From positions 1,488,001-1,552,000 of the forward strand of contig NZ_CP120210.1 of NCBI RefSeq assembly GCF_029369745.1: a stretch of DNA of 64,000 nucleotides. Direction: 5' to 3'. A program made the translations under genes and the position numbers. Numbering within the stretch: position 1 is the stretch's first letter; the number at the start of each line of letters is the position of its first letter. This document shows positions 34,341 through 44,600 of this stretch, piece after piece. This DNA comes from Amycolatopsis sp. QT-25 (GTDB lineage Bacteria; Actinomycetota; Actinomycetes; Mycobacteriales; Pseudonocardiaceae). The notes beneath the pieces are model-generated. The model was not told the origin of the DNA and made no database searches. It saw only the letters and a program-made list of their open reading frames with translations.

Positions 34341-35180
34341 TCACTGGACCGCTTCGGCCTTCGCGTTGCGGTCGATGGCCGACCATGAGCTGGTGTCCGT
34401 GCAGAGTCCGCAGGAGTTCCCCGGCCCGAAGAAGAGGTCCGTGGCGCGCTGGTCACCGGCGAGCCAGTATCGGAACCACGCGACGACCGCGCCCTTCAGG
34501 GTAGGACGGGTTCCGTTGGTGAGCAGGTGGTTGCCATTGCGGAGCTCCGCGAAGATGGCGGCGACCTGGTCGGCTTTGTCGTAGCGGGATCGCACCCAGC
34601 CGGAGTTGACGACGATGTCGTGTTGCCCGGTGATGAACAGGCTCGGTCCGCGCACCGTGGTGACGTCCCCGCCAGGTCCCGGTTCGATCGGGACGGTGAC
34701 GCTGACGAGGGGGTCGCTGCCGACGACGAGTGTGCCGCCTCCACCTTGAGAGTGGCCGGACGCACCGATTCTGCTTCCGTCGATGGAGTGGTGGAAGATG
34801 CTGCCGGGCCGCTGGTCTTCGTCGAGGAGAAAGCGGGCGCCTGCCAGCATTTCCTCTCCGGAACCGGAGGTCTTGGTGTTCGCGGCCGCGACGACGATTC
34901 CCCACGAGGCCAGGTGGCGCAGCAGGAAGTCGTAGTAGTCCGGGCGGGCGCCGGTGCCGTTGCCCCAGATCACGACGGGAAACCGGGTGCTGTCGGAGGC
35001 GATGGTCTTCGGGTAGTAGAGGGTGTGATCGGGTCTGCCTTGTGTCTTGACCACCTCGTGCGGTCCGGGCTTCTCGAAAAAATCGGGCGGGACCGCGGTC
35101 GAAGCGATGGCGGGAGCCGCCAGGACGAGCATGACGGCTGAGATGATCAGTGCGACCAGCGACAGGAATCTTTTCTTCAC
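34341..35180 (-). CDS. Secreted alpha/beta hydrolase (cutinase/esterase-like)
   Basis: 279 residues with a signal peptide (MKKRFLSLVALIISAVMLVL, cleavage near AIAS). The nucleophile elbow GHSQGGG places Ser144; Asp188 in TGQHDIV and His218 in GNGNHLL complete a plausible triad. The region GNGTGARPDYYDFLLRHLAS would form the oxyanion side. The layout is like secreted esterases of the cutinase/polyester-hydrolase type. Two Cys at the end (SCGLC) may form a disulfide. The natural substrate is unknown. No obvious operon partner. Confidence 0.82.
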   Translation of the reverse strand: MKKRFLSLVALIISAVMLVLAAPAIASTAVPPDFFEKPGPHEVVKTQGRPDHTLYYPKTIASDSTRFPVVIWGNGTGARPDYYDFLLRHLASWGIVVAAANTKTSGSGEEMLAGARFLLDEDQRPGSIFHHSIDGSRIGASGHSQGGGGTLVVGSDPLVSVTVPIEPGPGGDVTTVRGPSLFITGQHDIVVNSGWVRSRYDKADQVAAIFAELRNGNHLLTNGTRPTLKGAVVAWFRYWLAGDQRATDLFFGPGNSCGLCTDTSSWSAIDRNAKAEAVQ

Positions 35181-35735
35181 GACGGTGGTTCACCCTTCGG
35201 TACAGATGGTCGACGTGCCCAGCCCTGGTGGGCGGTGGTGCCGTGACGGTCTCGTGTTCGGTCCGGCTCCGGCATCGTGGTAACTACGTAAGACCGTGAT
35301 CCATCCCGCGTACGGGTGAGTTCCGGCTGCGCCGTGAGCGTTCGCTGGGCAGACCTGGTCAGGTTGCTTGGACACCCCCCCGGAGGTGGGGTCGGATGTG
35401 CGGTGACCTTGCTGTGGGTGAGGAGATCGGGAACGTGAAGGCCCGGTCGGACCTGGCCGGTCTGCTGGTCGGCCGCGCCGGGTTTCGATACCCAACGACG
35501 GCCCCCGGGACTACTGGCTCCTCCTGGACCGTCCTCACCACACCGGGAGCCGCCAGGGCAAAGCTGCTCGACACCCGCGGCGGGAAGTCCAGCGGGCACA
35601 GTGGCGCGCTCCTGTCCGGGATTCCGGCGCTCTACCTTCGAAGCCCCAGCCTGCACACGGATCGGGTGGTCGCTGCTCCCGGCGAACGGTACGAACATCT
35701 GCCTGAGTGCCGGCCACCGCAGGACGGGAGGTCGT
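35181..35735. other. Intergenic, nothing recognised
   Basis: 555 bases between the start of the hydrolase gene and the end of the M24-family gene. Mixed composition, no frame with good codon bias, no hairpin of note. Confidence 0.4.
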
Positions 35736-36941
35736 TCACGCGGACAGCGGTTCGGAATACGGGAATTCCGTCAAGCGCTCACCAGTGTTCTGGCGGATCA
35801 AATACGGGTTCTCGAGCTTGACACCCTCGGTTCCGTCGTCGGCGGTCACATAACTCTCTGCGCAGATGATCATCCCTGCCTCGAATGTGCCGTTGTAGGA
35901 CGGCGTGCGAGCTTCGTACGGCGGTGCGACCTGGGGGTATTCCACGGACATCCCGACTCCGTGAAGGTATCCGAAACTGTACCTGTGATAGCCCTCGGGC
36001 GGAGTCCACGCCCGGTGGCGAAATTCCTGGAAGGATAACCCGGCGCGTAGAAGGCCGGCGTTGTGTTCCAGTTGTTCGTGAGCAAGCGCGTACAGGGTTC
36101 GCTGCGTGCCTGTTCGCCGCCTATCCCCGGCGAGAAAGGTGCGGGACACGTCGGCGTTGTAACCGAACGGCCCGATCATGTCCGTGTCCAGGCATACGAG
36201 GTCACCCGCCTCGACCACACGAGTCCCCGCTTCCTGATACCACGGCCTGGTTCTGGGGCCCGAGTTCAACAGTCTTGTTTCGATCCATTCCCCACCTCGT
36301 TCGGCGTTCACGCGGTTGAGGATCGCCCAAAGTGCGTTCTCGCTCATCCCGGGGACGGCCGTGGCCTCGGCGATCTCGGCAAGCGCGGCCTCGGCGACAG
36401 CCAAGGATTTGCGCATACAGGTCACTTCGTCACTCGACTTGATCATGCGTGCGCGTTCCATGAGGCTCTGGCCGTACCGCACGTCGACCCCCGCTTCCCG
36501 CAACGCCATCAATTCCGGCACGCTCGTCCTGTCGACTGCCAACGGGCCTTGGGAACCGAGGAGATCGGCGAGCTCGGCCGCCCAGTCCGCTGCTCGCTCT
36601 GCGACTTCCGGACCACCGGAGATATGGTTGACCGCCACCGCCTGCCGTATCTCTCCGATGGTTTCGAGTCCGGCACTGAGGTGATCGGCATCGCGGTACT
36701 CGAAAAGAATGGCGGATCCTTCAGCCGGTACGTAAAGGTAGCGGCTCGGAAAATGCATCGTCCACACCTGCATGTTACGGGCGTCTGTGGCGTATCGAAT
36801 ATTGACCGGGTCATTGAGGACGGCGGCCGCGCAGCCCGCCTCCCGCAGTGATTGTTGCACCCGATTCAGCCGGTATGTCCGCATTCGCTTCAACTCGGCT
36901 TCACCGGTCATTGGCGATTCAGGACTGTCGACCTCCGACAT
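35736..36941 (-). CDS. M24-family protein close to DddP-type DMSP lyases, catalytic Asp absent
   Basis: 401 residues. ATG at 36941 with AGGAGG upstream. The pita-bread M24 fold is clear. Blocks RYATDARNMQVW, GGEWIETRLLNSGPRTRPW, DTDMIGPFGYNADVSRT and HGVGMSVEYP resemble the marine DMSP lyase DddP as I remember it. Putative metal ligands Asp252, Asp254, Asp264, His327, Glu362 and Glu377 keep the same relative spacing as in DddP. The residue six after the His, recalled as the DddP catalytic Asp377, is Val333 here. Hence a metal-dependent hydrolase or lyase of different specificity, or an Xaa-Pro-peptidase-like enzyme, is more likely. Monocistronic as far as visible. Confidence 0.75.
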   Translation of the reverse strand: MSEVDSPESPMTGEAELKRMRTYRLNRVQQSLREAGCAAAVLNDPVNIRYATDARNMQVWTMHFPSRYLYVPAEGSAILFEYRDADHLSAGLETIGEIRQAVAVNHISGGPEVAERAADWAAELADLLGSQGPLAVDRTSVPELMALREAGVDVRYGQSLMERARMIKSSDEVTCMRKSLAVAEAALAEIAEATAVPGMSENALWAILNRVNAERGGEWIETRLLNSGPRTRPWYQEAGTRVVEAGDLVCLDTDMIGPFGYNADVSRTFLAGDRRRTGTQRTLYALAHEQLEHNAGLLRAGLSFQEFRHRAWTPPEGYHRYSFGYLHGVGMSVEYPQVAPPYEARTPSYNGTFEAGMIICAESYVTADDGTEGVKLENPYLIRQNTGERLTEFPYSEPLSA

Positions 36942-37030
36942 GGTGCGATCCTCCTGGTCGAGAAGTTGTGGCGGTGGTAGTCGCGCCTCGGCGATCGATC
37001 ACGGCAATCATGAACCTTCAGGGGGGCAGG

Positions 37031-37231
37031 TCAACAAAAGTACAGCCTGCGCCGAGCGACGACAACGACTTCGATCCGGTCCTGACACACACTGACCCAC
37101 CGCGGGTCCTGCCTGCATATCCCGTGAGGTATGGGTTCATGTCGGAACAGGTATTGTCCGTTCACTTCGATCCGGTACCAGCCACCTGTCACAGCGAAGC
37201 AGTGCGGCCTGCGATCACCCCGGGGTTCCAC
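37031..37231 (-). CDS. Possible small protein, unrecognised
   Basis: 66 residues from GTG at 37231, in the spacer between the divergently transcribed M24 and Nudix genes. The sequence (GGWYRIEVNGQYLFRHEPIP in the middle) looks like a real folded fragment rather than random translation. There is no clear ribosome site beyond CGAGG, and I know no family. It may be a remnant. Confidence 0.25.
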   Translation of the reverse strand: MEPRGDRRPHCFAVTGGWYRIEVNGQYLFRHEPIPHGICRQDPRWVSVCQDRIEVVVVARRRLYFC

Positions 37232-37245
37232 CTCGGCCGGGGGCC

Positions 37246-37818
37246 TTGCCTGGCGCGGTGCCGGTGGGTTGGATCGACATCATGGTCGCCCTACCGATTC
37301 GCGACAGTTCCGGCAACGCCTTGGTCGACTTCCATTTCGTCGCGGAAGACGAGTCGGCACATGTGGCCGAAGGGGTGGCCATGCCTGCGTCACTGGTGGT
37401 GGTGAATCTTGCGGACGACGTTCTGATGATCTTCGACGGCTGGCGTAGGCAGTGGGAGCTTCCTGGCGGAATGCGGGAACCAGGCGAGACCGCGCGGCAG
37501 GCTGCGGTGCGCGAACTGCACGAGGAGACCGGCATCCACGCGACGGAGCCGACCTTCACCGCTGTGGCCGAGTTCGACCTCAAGAAACCGGATCGCCGGG
37601 AACTTCTGGCTGTCTATCACGTCCGGCTCCAGGCCGTACCCCAGTTGACCGTGAACGACGAAGCGCTGGACTTTCGATGGTGGGCACCGTCCTCACCGGT
37701 GAGCGACGACATGAGTCCGCTGGACGCGGAGATCGCCAGACTGGTCGACGGGCGCCGCGCGACTCCGATCCGACCTGAAGCACCGATCACCGACAACCAG
37801 AAACCCCACGGGCAGTGA
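37246..37818 (+). CDS. Nudix hydrolase
   Basis: 190 residues from TTG at 37246; GTG at 37258 or ATG at 37282 are possible alternatives. The Nudix box fits exactly: Gly75, five residues, Glu81, seven residues, then RELHEETGI (Arg89 to Ile97). It hydrolyses a nucleoside diphosphate linked to some group X, with Mg2+ held by the box glutamates; the substrate is unknown. Acidic residues surround the box. A perfect 14-bp hairpin follows 46 bases after the stop. Confidence 0.85.
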   Translation: MPGAVPVGWIDIMVALPIRDSSGNALVDFHFVAEDESAHVAEGVAMPASLVVVNLADDVLMIFDGWRRQWELPGGMREPGETARQAAVRELHEETGIHATEPTFTAVAEFDLKKPDRRELLAVYHVRLQAVPQLTVNDEALDFRWWAPSSPVSDDMSPLDAEIARLVDGRRATPIRPEAPITDNQKPHGQ

Positions 37819-37864
37819 CTGACTGCTATCGAGGGTAGAGCAAGCATGGCGCGTAGGGATCGGC

Positions 37865-37898
37865 GGAGCATCGGACTCGCAAGTGAGTCCGATGCTCC
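37865..37898 (+). terminator. Terminator-like hairpin after Nudix gene
   Basis: Perfect 14-bp stem GGAGCATCGGACTC (37865-37878) / GAGTCCGATGCTCC (37885-37898) with a 6-base loop; only TT follows. Confidence 0.65.
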
Positions 37899-38020
37899 TT
37901 ATCGTCCACAAAGGACATTTACTGATGTCGATGCTGCTTTGAGCTGTGTGCACTGCGTTATCGAGAGGTAAGTCGACCTGTCGTGTGTACGGCGTGTGGT
38001 CGCTCTGTGTAAGCGTCTTG

Positions 38021-38079
38021 AAGTCCGTGAAGGCCGCCTTGGGGGACCCAGGGTCCCTCAAGGCGGCCTTCACGGACTT
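38021..38079. repeat. 59-bp near-perfect palindrome, copy 3 (reverse orientation)
   Basis: Same element as at 9850 and 25658, but its flank (gccacctcacgacacacttgcc, here read as its reverse) lies on the right, so it is inverted. Both arms changed together relative to copy 1: GGCCTCC/GGAGGCC became GGCCGCC/GGCGGCC, keeping the stem paired. Confidence 0.9.
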
Positions 38080-38664
38080 GCCACCTCACGACACACTTGC
38101 CTCCCCCGATCGCGCCAACACGGTCGTTCGGCGTCGACGCGGTGCCGGAGGGATCACTCCTGTGCACGCATAAAAGATTTCTCAAGCCGGCCGGTAAGTG
38201 TCGCTTCGACGGATTCGGTGGGCTCCCACGCCCCGAACCGACGAGGTGGGTGCTGGTAGTGGTGGGCAGCGCCACTACGGGGCATGGCGTCGACCTATGG
38301 TTTTCGGAGTCCGGCTTCCGTGAATTGTCAGTTTCGTCAATCGTCCACGGTTCGAGCTGCCAATCCCGTACGACCTTGATCGAGCGTAAGCGCGTCCGCT
38401 TTTCACCGGCGCCGGTTGGTCGTTCGAGTGCTTCCCGGTGTCCTTTGTGGTTGGCCACCCGTACGGACTATCGCTTCTGGTGAGCGTTTGGTGGTTCACT
38501 GGCTGTTGCTGACGGGAGCTGGGATCTGTCGGGGGTTCCTGGGGTGAGCTGCAGCCAAGCCGGCTCGACCGTCGCGACTGTGATTCGTATGCGTCATCGC
38601 GTTCTGGCGATGGTTCGCGCGGATCGGGACTGAGGGTCCGGGGGGACCCGAAAGGACTCGGGCA

Positions 38665-41600
38665 ATGCTGAAACTGGGGCGATTCTGGGCGGTCGGTTCG
38701 CTGGCGGCGTTGGTTCTCGTGGGGGTGACGCCGCCGCGGAGCGCGGTCGCCGCGCCGGGGGAGACGGCGGTGGCGCGGGTGGCGGCACCGCCCTCGGCGC
38801 GGTGCCCTGTCACACCCGCGGCGAAACCGCCGGAGCGGATTTCCGCGCAGGCGCCGGAAGGCAGGCCGTTCCCGTCGTCGCAGGCAGCGGCTGGGTACTC
38901 GGCATTGGATACACCCCGACGGATGATTCCCGGCGATGAGTACCCGATCCGGGTCACGCTGACGAACACCACATCGGCGCCTTTATCGGCTGCCAGGCAG
39001 GTGTTGTCGTATCACTGGAGCACGCCGAACGGTGGCGACGCCACGGCAGGGAACCGGCTGGACACACGATTGCCGGCGGATCTCGCGCCAGGGGCCTCGG
39101 TGGTGCTCGACGCGAAGGTGAAGGCGCCGTCCCTCGCCGATATCGGCAACGACCGTGAACAGTTCGTCCTCCGCTGGGACGTCTATGACAATCAGAGCAG
39201 GACTTGGTTGTCCGACAGTGCCGGGGTCGCTACACACGACCAGGACGTCCGTGTCGAGAAGCCGACCTCCGACCAGCTTGGTCTCGAACAGTTCTACTCC
39301 TACGGCGGAGTCGCCACCGGCGCCGGTGGGAATCTGTCGGTGAACCAATTCTCGGGCAACGGCGTCTGGAACTTCGACGTGCTGTCCAATCCGAGCAGAG
39401 GACAGGCAAGCTTCCTTCGGCTCTCGCACAACACCTCCGACACCTCCGACGCATACGCGGGTCACGGATGGTCGGTGAGCGCGTCGACGTTGAACCGGCT
39501 GGGAACGCCGTTGGCGTTCGGAGGTCTCCTGCCGGGAGTGTTGGGCTGGCCGAGCACGGTCGGTCTCGTCGACGGGGACGGCACGAGCCATGAGTTCGAG
39601 CTGAACAAGAACAACAGCGGGGACTCGAAGAACTGGACCTACGACAGCCCGGCGGGCGTGCACCTGTATCTGCAATACCTGCCCGACGGCAAGGAGGACC
39701 GGCGCTGGGTGTTCACGACGCCCGAGCGGACGCAGTTCTTCTTCGACGGCCAGGGCTACCACACGTCCACGGTGGACAAGACAGGTAACACGATGTCGTT
39801 CACCTACGAGCGTGCGCTGCTGGGCAATCGCAACACCGGAGTGCTCAAACACATCACCGACGCCGCGGGTCGGCGAACCCTCACGCTGGATTACTATCAG
39901 CGCGGGGACGCCTTCTCGTACATCGTCGGCGGCAAGAAACTGACCGGCACCGCCCTGGACAACCTGTTCATCATCGACAAGGTGAAATCGGTCACGGACG
40001 TCTCCGGCCGTTCTGTCGCTTTCACCTACACCGATCGCGGGCACCTCGGCGAGTTGGTCGACGGTGTGGGCAGCCCTGACGCCAAGCCGTTCGGCTTCTT
40101 CTACGATGGCGCGAACAGCAAGCTGCTGTCGGTGGTGGATCCCAACGGCAACACCACCAAGGTCGACTTTTTCACCGACGCCGGCGACTCGCTGCGCAAA
40201 GGGAATGTCCGTACGGTCACCGATCGACGCGGTGCCAAGACGGGGTTCGACTATGCCGATGCGGACGGCGACACCGGGTCGAAGATCGAGTCCACGGTGG
40301 TCGACGGGAACGGCCACGCGACGAGGTCCCTGATCGACGGTTACGGGCGGGCCGAGCGGATCACCAACGCGAAGAACGAGAAGACCCAGCTGCACTGGGA
40401 CGAGGACAACAACGTCATCCGGCTGGTGGAGAACAACGGGGCGACGCAGAGCTGGGTCTATGACCAGAAGACCGGCTTCCCGCTGGAAATCAAGGACGCC
40501 GAGGCCAACCGGGCGAATGGACCGCCGACCCGGCTCGCCTACCGTACGACGCTCGACGGGTTCGTCGCGGATCTGACGGAGAAGGTGACTCCGGAAGGTC
40601 GCAAGTGGACGTTCGTGTACGACGACAAGGGCAACCTGGTCGCCGTCACCGATCCCAAGGGAACCGCGACCCCGGATCAGAACGACTACACCTCGCGGTA
40701 CTCCTATGACGGCTTCGGCCACCTCATCACCCAGAAGGACGCCAACGGGCACACCACCGTCTACGGCGACTACGACGCCAACGGCTACCCGCGGTTGATC
40801 ACCGACGCGTTGGGCTGCACGACGTTCTACCGGTACGACGGCGTCGGCAACGTCACCTCGATCACCGATGCACGGGGCAAGACCAGCAACTACACCTATG
40901 ACGTGTTCAAACGGCCACTGGACACGCGCGAACCCAAGGACCAGGCGGCCGGAATCCAGATCGTCACACCCGGCCCCCGGTACGACCGCAACGACAACGT
41001 GGTGACCAGCACCGCCGCGAACGGCGCCGTCACCCGCGTCGTCTACGACCAGATGGACCAGCAGGTCGCGACCTACTCGCCGAAGGACGAACCCGGCGGG
41101 CCGGAGAAGATGGCCGCGTTCACCTACGACGCGGTCGGCAACCTGCTCAAGCAAACCGAGCCCAAGGGCATGCTCACCCCGGCCGATCCCGACGACTTCA
41201 CCTACACCTTCGTCTACGACGAGGTCAACCAGCTGTCGCAGGCCACGGACGTCAACGGCAACCGGATCACCGCCGAATACGACGACGTCGGCAATCTGGT
41301 CAAGGAAGTCGACGCTCGCAAGAACAAGACCGCGGACCCGAACGACTACACCACCCGGTACCGCTTCGACGCCAACCATCAGGTCGTCGAAACCATCGAC
41401 GCGGACGGCAACACGGCCAAGTCCCGCTACGACCGTGACGGCAATGTCGTGGCTGCCACCGACGAGGACGGCAACGAGACCCTCATCGCGCTGGACGAGC
41501 GGGGGATGCAACGTGAGGTCCGCTCTCCGCACAGCAGCGACGGCGGTCTGCGGTACTTCACCACCCGGTACGAATACGACCAGGTCGGCAATCTGACCCG

Positions 41601-44600
41601 CACGGTCACTCCGCGAGGCGTGGACACACCGGACAAGCCGGACGACTTCGTCGCGGAGACGGTGTACGACGAGCTGAACCGGGTCCGTGAGGAAGTCCTG
41701 CCCTACGACCCCGCCGACGTCGAGCACAAGACCGCGGTCAGCACGATCTACTCCTACGACGAGGTCGGCCGCGTCGTGGAGATCAGTGCGCTGCCTTCGC
41801 ACGGCGAATCCACGCGCAATGTCACCAAGCAGACCTACTTCGACAACGGCTGGCTACGGACCTCGACCGACTCGTGGGACATCAAGACCGGCTACGACTA
41901 CACCGCGACCGGTCAACAGGCCAACCGCACCGTGACCAGTGCCGGCGGCGGCGCACAGCGAGTGCAAACCTGGGAGTACTTCCCCGACGGCAAGCTCAGC
42001 AAGCGCTCGGACGACGGGGCACCGGTCGGCCGCAACGTCGTCGTGGTCGACGACGCCAGTACGACCCGCGTCCAGGTCGACGGCGACTGGAAGCCGGCCG
42101 AGTCGCCCCAGGGATTTCAGGGAGGTAAGTACCACGTCACCAAGGGTGACGGCGGGGGCAGATCCTTCTCCTGGAAGGCCGGCGTGCCCGCGGACGGTGA
42201 CTACGAGGTGCTGGTGCGCTACCCCGGCGCCGGGGCCACCGACGCCGCCTACACCGTGAAGCACGCCCGCGGCAACAGCACGGTCAAGGTCGACCAGACC
42301 AAACGTGCCGGTGAGTGGGTGAGTCTGGGCAAGTACCCCCTTTCGGCAGGCCAGCCGCGTGAAGTCACGCTTGATGGCAAGGCGAACGGCACGGTCTCCG
42401 CGGACGCCATCCAACTGGTCCGCGACAACAAGTCCGAGGTGGACGACGAGAAAAAGACGTTCGGTCATCGTTACGACCCGAACGACAACCTCGTCGAGCT
42501 GACCGATTCCTCACCGAACAGCCCGATCGACGCCTACCGGATCACTTACGACGCGGTGGACCTGGCGAAGAAGGTCGAGGAACTGAAAGACGGCGCGGTC
42601 AAGCACAGCACCGACTACGCCTACGACGAAAACGACAACCTGACCTTCGCCGAATACGACGGGAAATCGTCACTCTACGAATACAACACCCGTGACCTCG
42701 TGGCCAAGGTCACGAACAAGAAGAACGACGGCGACGCGGGCAAGGTCAATTCCTTCGAATACACCAAACGCGGGCACATCCAGCGACAGGTCAAGAGCAA
42801 CGGCAACACCGTCGACCACACCTATTACCTCGACGGCCTGTCCCGCAAGCAACTGGAGAAGAAGAGGGACGGCACGGTCGTCGTCGAGCACAACCTCGAG
42901 TACGACTCCAACTCGAACCGGGTGCGAGACGAAGGCCGTAAACAGAACGCCGACAACCACGGCGCGACGATCGACACCGACGCCGCCTACACCTACGATC
43001 CGCGCGACCGGGTCCGCAAGGTCACCAAGAAGGGCGGTGACGGCGAGCGGACCGAAGAGTACAAACACGACGACAACGGCAACGTCTGGGACCAGACGGT
43101 CGGCGGCAAGCGCACGACCTTCGACTACGACCGCAACCGGTTGATGTCCTCGACCACCGACGGTCAGACGGCGAACTACGACTACGACGCCTTCGGCCGC
43201 CTGTTCAAGGTGACGCAGTCGGGCAAGCAGGTGGAGAAGTACACCTACGACGGATTCGATCGCAAGACCGAACACGTCAAGGACGAGGGTGCCGGCTCCA
43301 AGACGACGAAGTACACCTACGACCCGCTCGACCGGCAGCAGACGAAGGTCGAGGGCGACAGGACGACGGCCTTCCACTACCTCGGCCTTTCCGACCAGGT
43401 GCTCACCGAAGACGAGAACGGAAAGCTGCGCAAGGCCTACCAGTACTCCAACGACGGCGAGCTGCTCGCCCAGGTGAAGTTCAAGGACGACGGCTCGGAA
43501 GAGGACTCGGTGTACGGGTTCAATCCGCACTCCGACGTCGAGCAGGTCACCGACTCGAAGGGCGACACCAAGTCCACCTACGGGTACACCGCTTACGGCA
43601 AAGACGACGAGAAGGAGTTCTCCGGCGAGGACAAGCCGGACCAGGCGAACCCGGACAAGGCCGAGGAGAACTCCTACCGGTTCAACACCGCCCGTCACGA
43701 CAAGAGTTCCGGGACCTACGACATGGGGTTCCGCGACTACTCGCCGGGATTGAACCGGTTCCTGACCCTGGACCTCTACAACGGGGCGCTGGCGGATCTG
43801 GGCATGGCCACTGATCCGTGGACGAACAACCGCTACACCTTCGGCGCGGGCAACCCGTTGTCGCAGGTGGAAATCGACGGCCACGGCTGGTTCGACGACG
43901 CGGTGGACTGGGTCAAGGACAACGCCAAGGACCTCGGCCACGCCGCGCTCGATGTCGCCGGGGTGATCCCTGTGGTGGGTGAGGCGGCGGACCTGGCCAA
44001 CGCGGCTTGGTACCTGGCTGAGGGCGACCATGCCAACGCCGCGTTGTCCGCGGCCGCGGCGGTCCCGTTCGCCGGCTGGGGAGCCACGGCCGTGAAGGCC
44101 GGCAAGTACGCGGTCAAGGGCGCCGAGGCCGCGCAGGGCGCCGCGAAGGCCGCCGATGCCGGGCAGTCGGCGGCGAAGACGGCGAGCAAGGCGGCCGACG
44201 CCGGAGCCAATGGGGCGAAGACCGCGCCCGCACCCAAACCCGCCCCGAAGGCGGGCGGCTCCAGCGGCGGCAAACCGTCCGGCGGCGGCGGTGGCAAAGC
44301 GGGCGGCACCGCCTCCACCGGCAAGAAGGCCTCGGGCAGCGGATCGGGCGGTGGCAAGGCCGCCAACGGTGGAGGCACCAGCGCCACCAAGGGCGGTGAC
44401 GGACTCGCGGAATACCGGAAGAGCCAGGGGATGCCGCGCGCCGGGTCCGCGGACGACGCGCACACAGCTGCTCGGCTGGACGTCGGTGGCAGGTCGTTCT
44501 ACGGTCACAACGCGCACGGCCGGAACATCGACATCAAGGTCAACGCGCAGACGAAGACCCATGCCGAAGCCGATGTGTTCCAGCAGGCCAAGGACGCGGG

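Larger units (their letters stand above)
37819..38664. other. Long spacer upstream of RHS gene
   Basis: 846 bases holding the hairpin at 37865 and palindrome copy 3 at 38021. The remaining frames lack coding character. The promoter of the RHS gene should lie in the last few hundred bases. Confidence 0.5.

Noticed and set aside
35736..36941. Naming the gene dddP (DMSP lyase)
   Set aside because: The presumed catalytic Asp is Val, and there is no other DMSP-related gene nearby.
37958..38458. A 166-codon minus-strand frame running through palindrome copy 3
   Set aside because: The palindrome gives a readable peptide (VREGRLEGPWVPQGG) in any copy, but this is repeat DNA, not a gene.
38983..41802. 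A 939-codon open frame on the minus strand, and a similar one at 42670-44913
   Set aside because: Antisense shadows of the repeated YD units of the RHS gene.
40000..43700. Regular repeats that could suggest a tandem-repeat array or CRISPR
   Set aside because: These are degenerate YD protein repeats within one coding frame, with no constant-length repeat and spacer structure.
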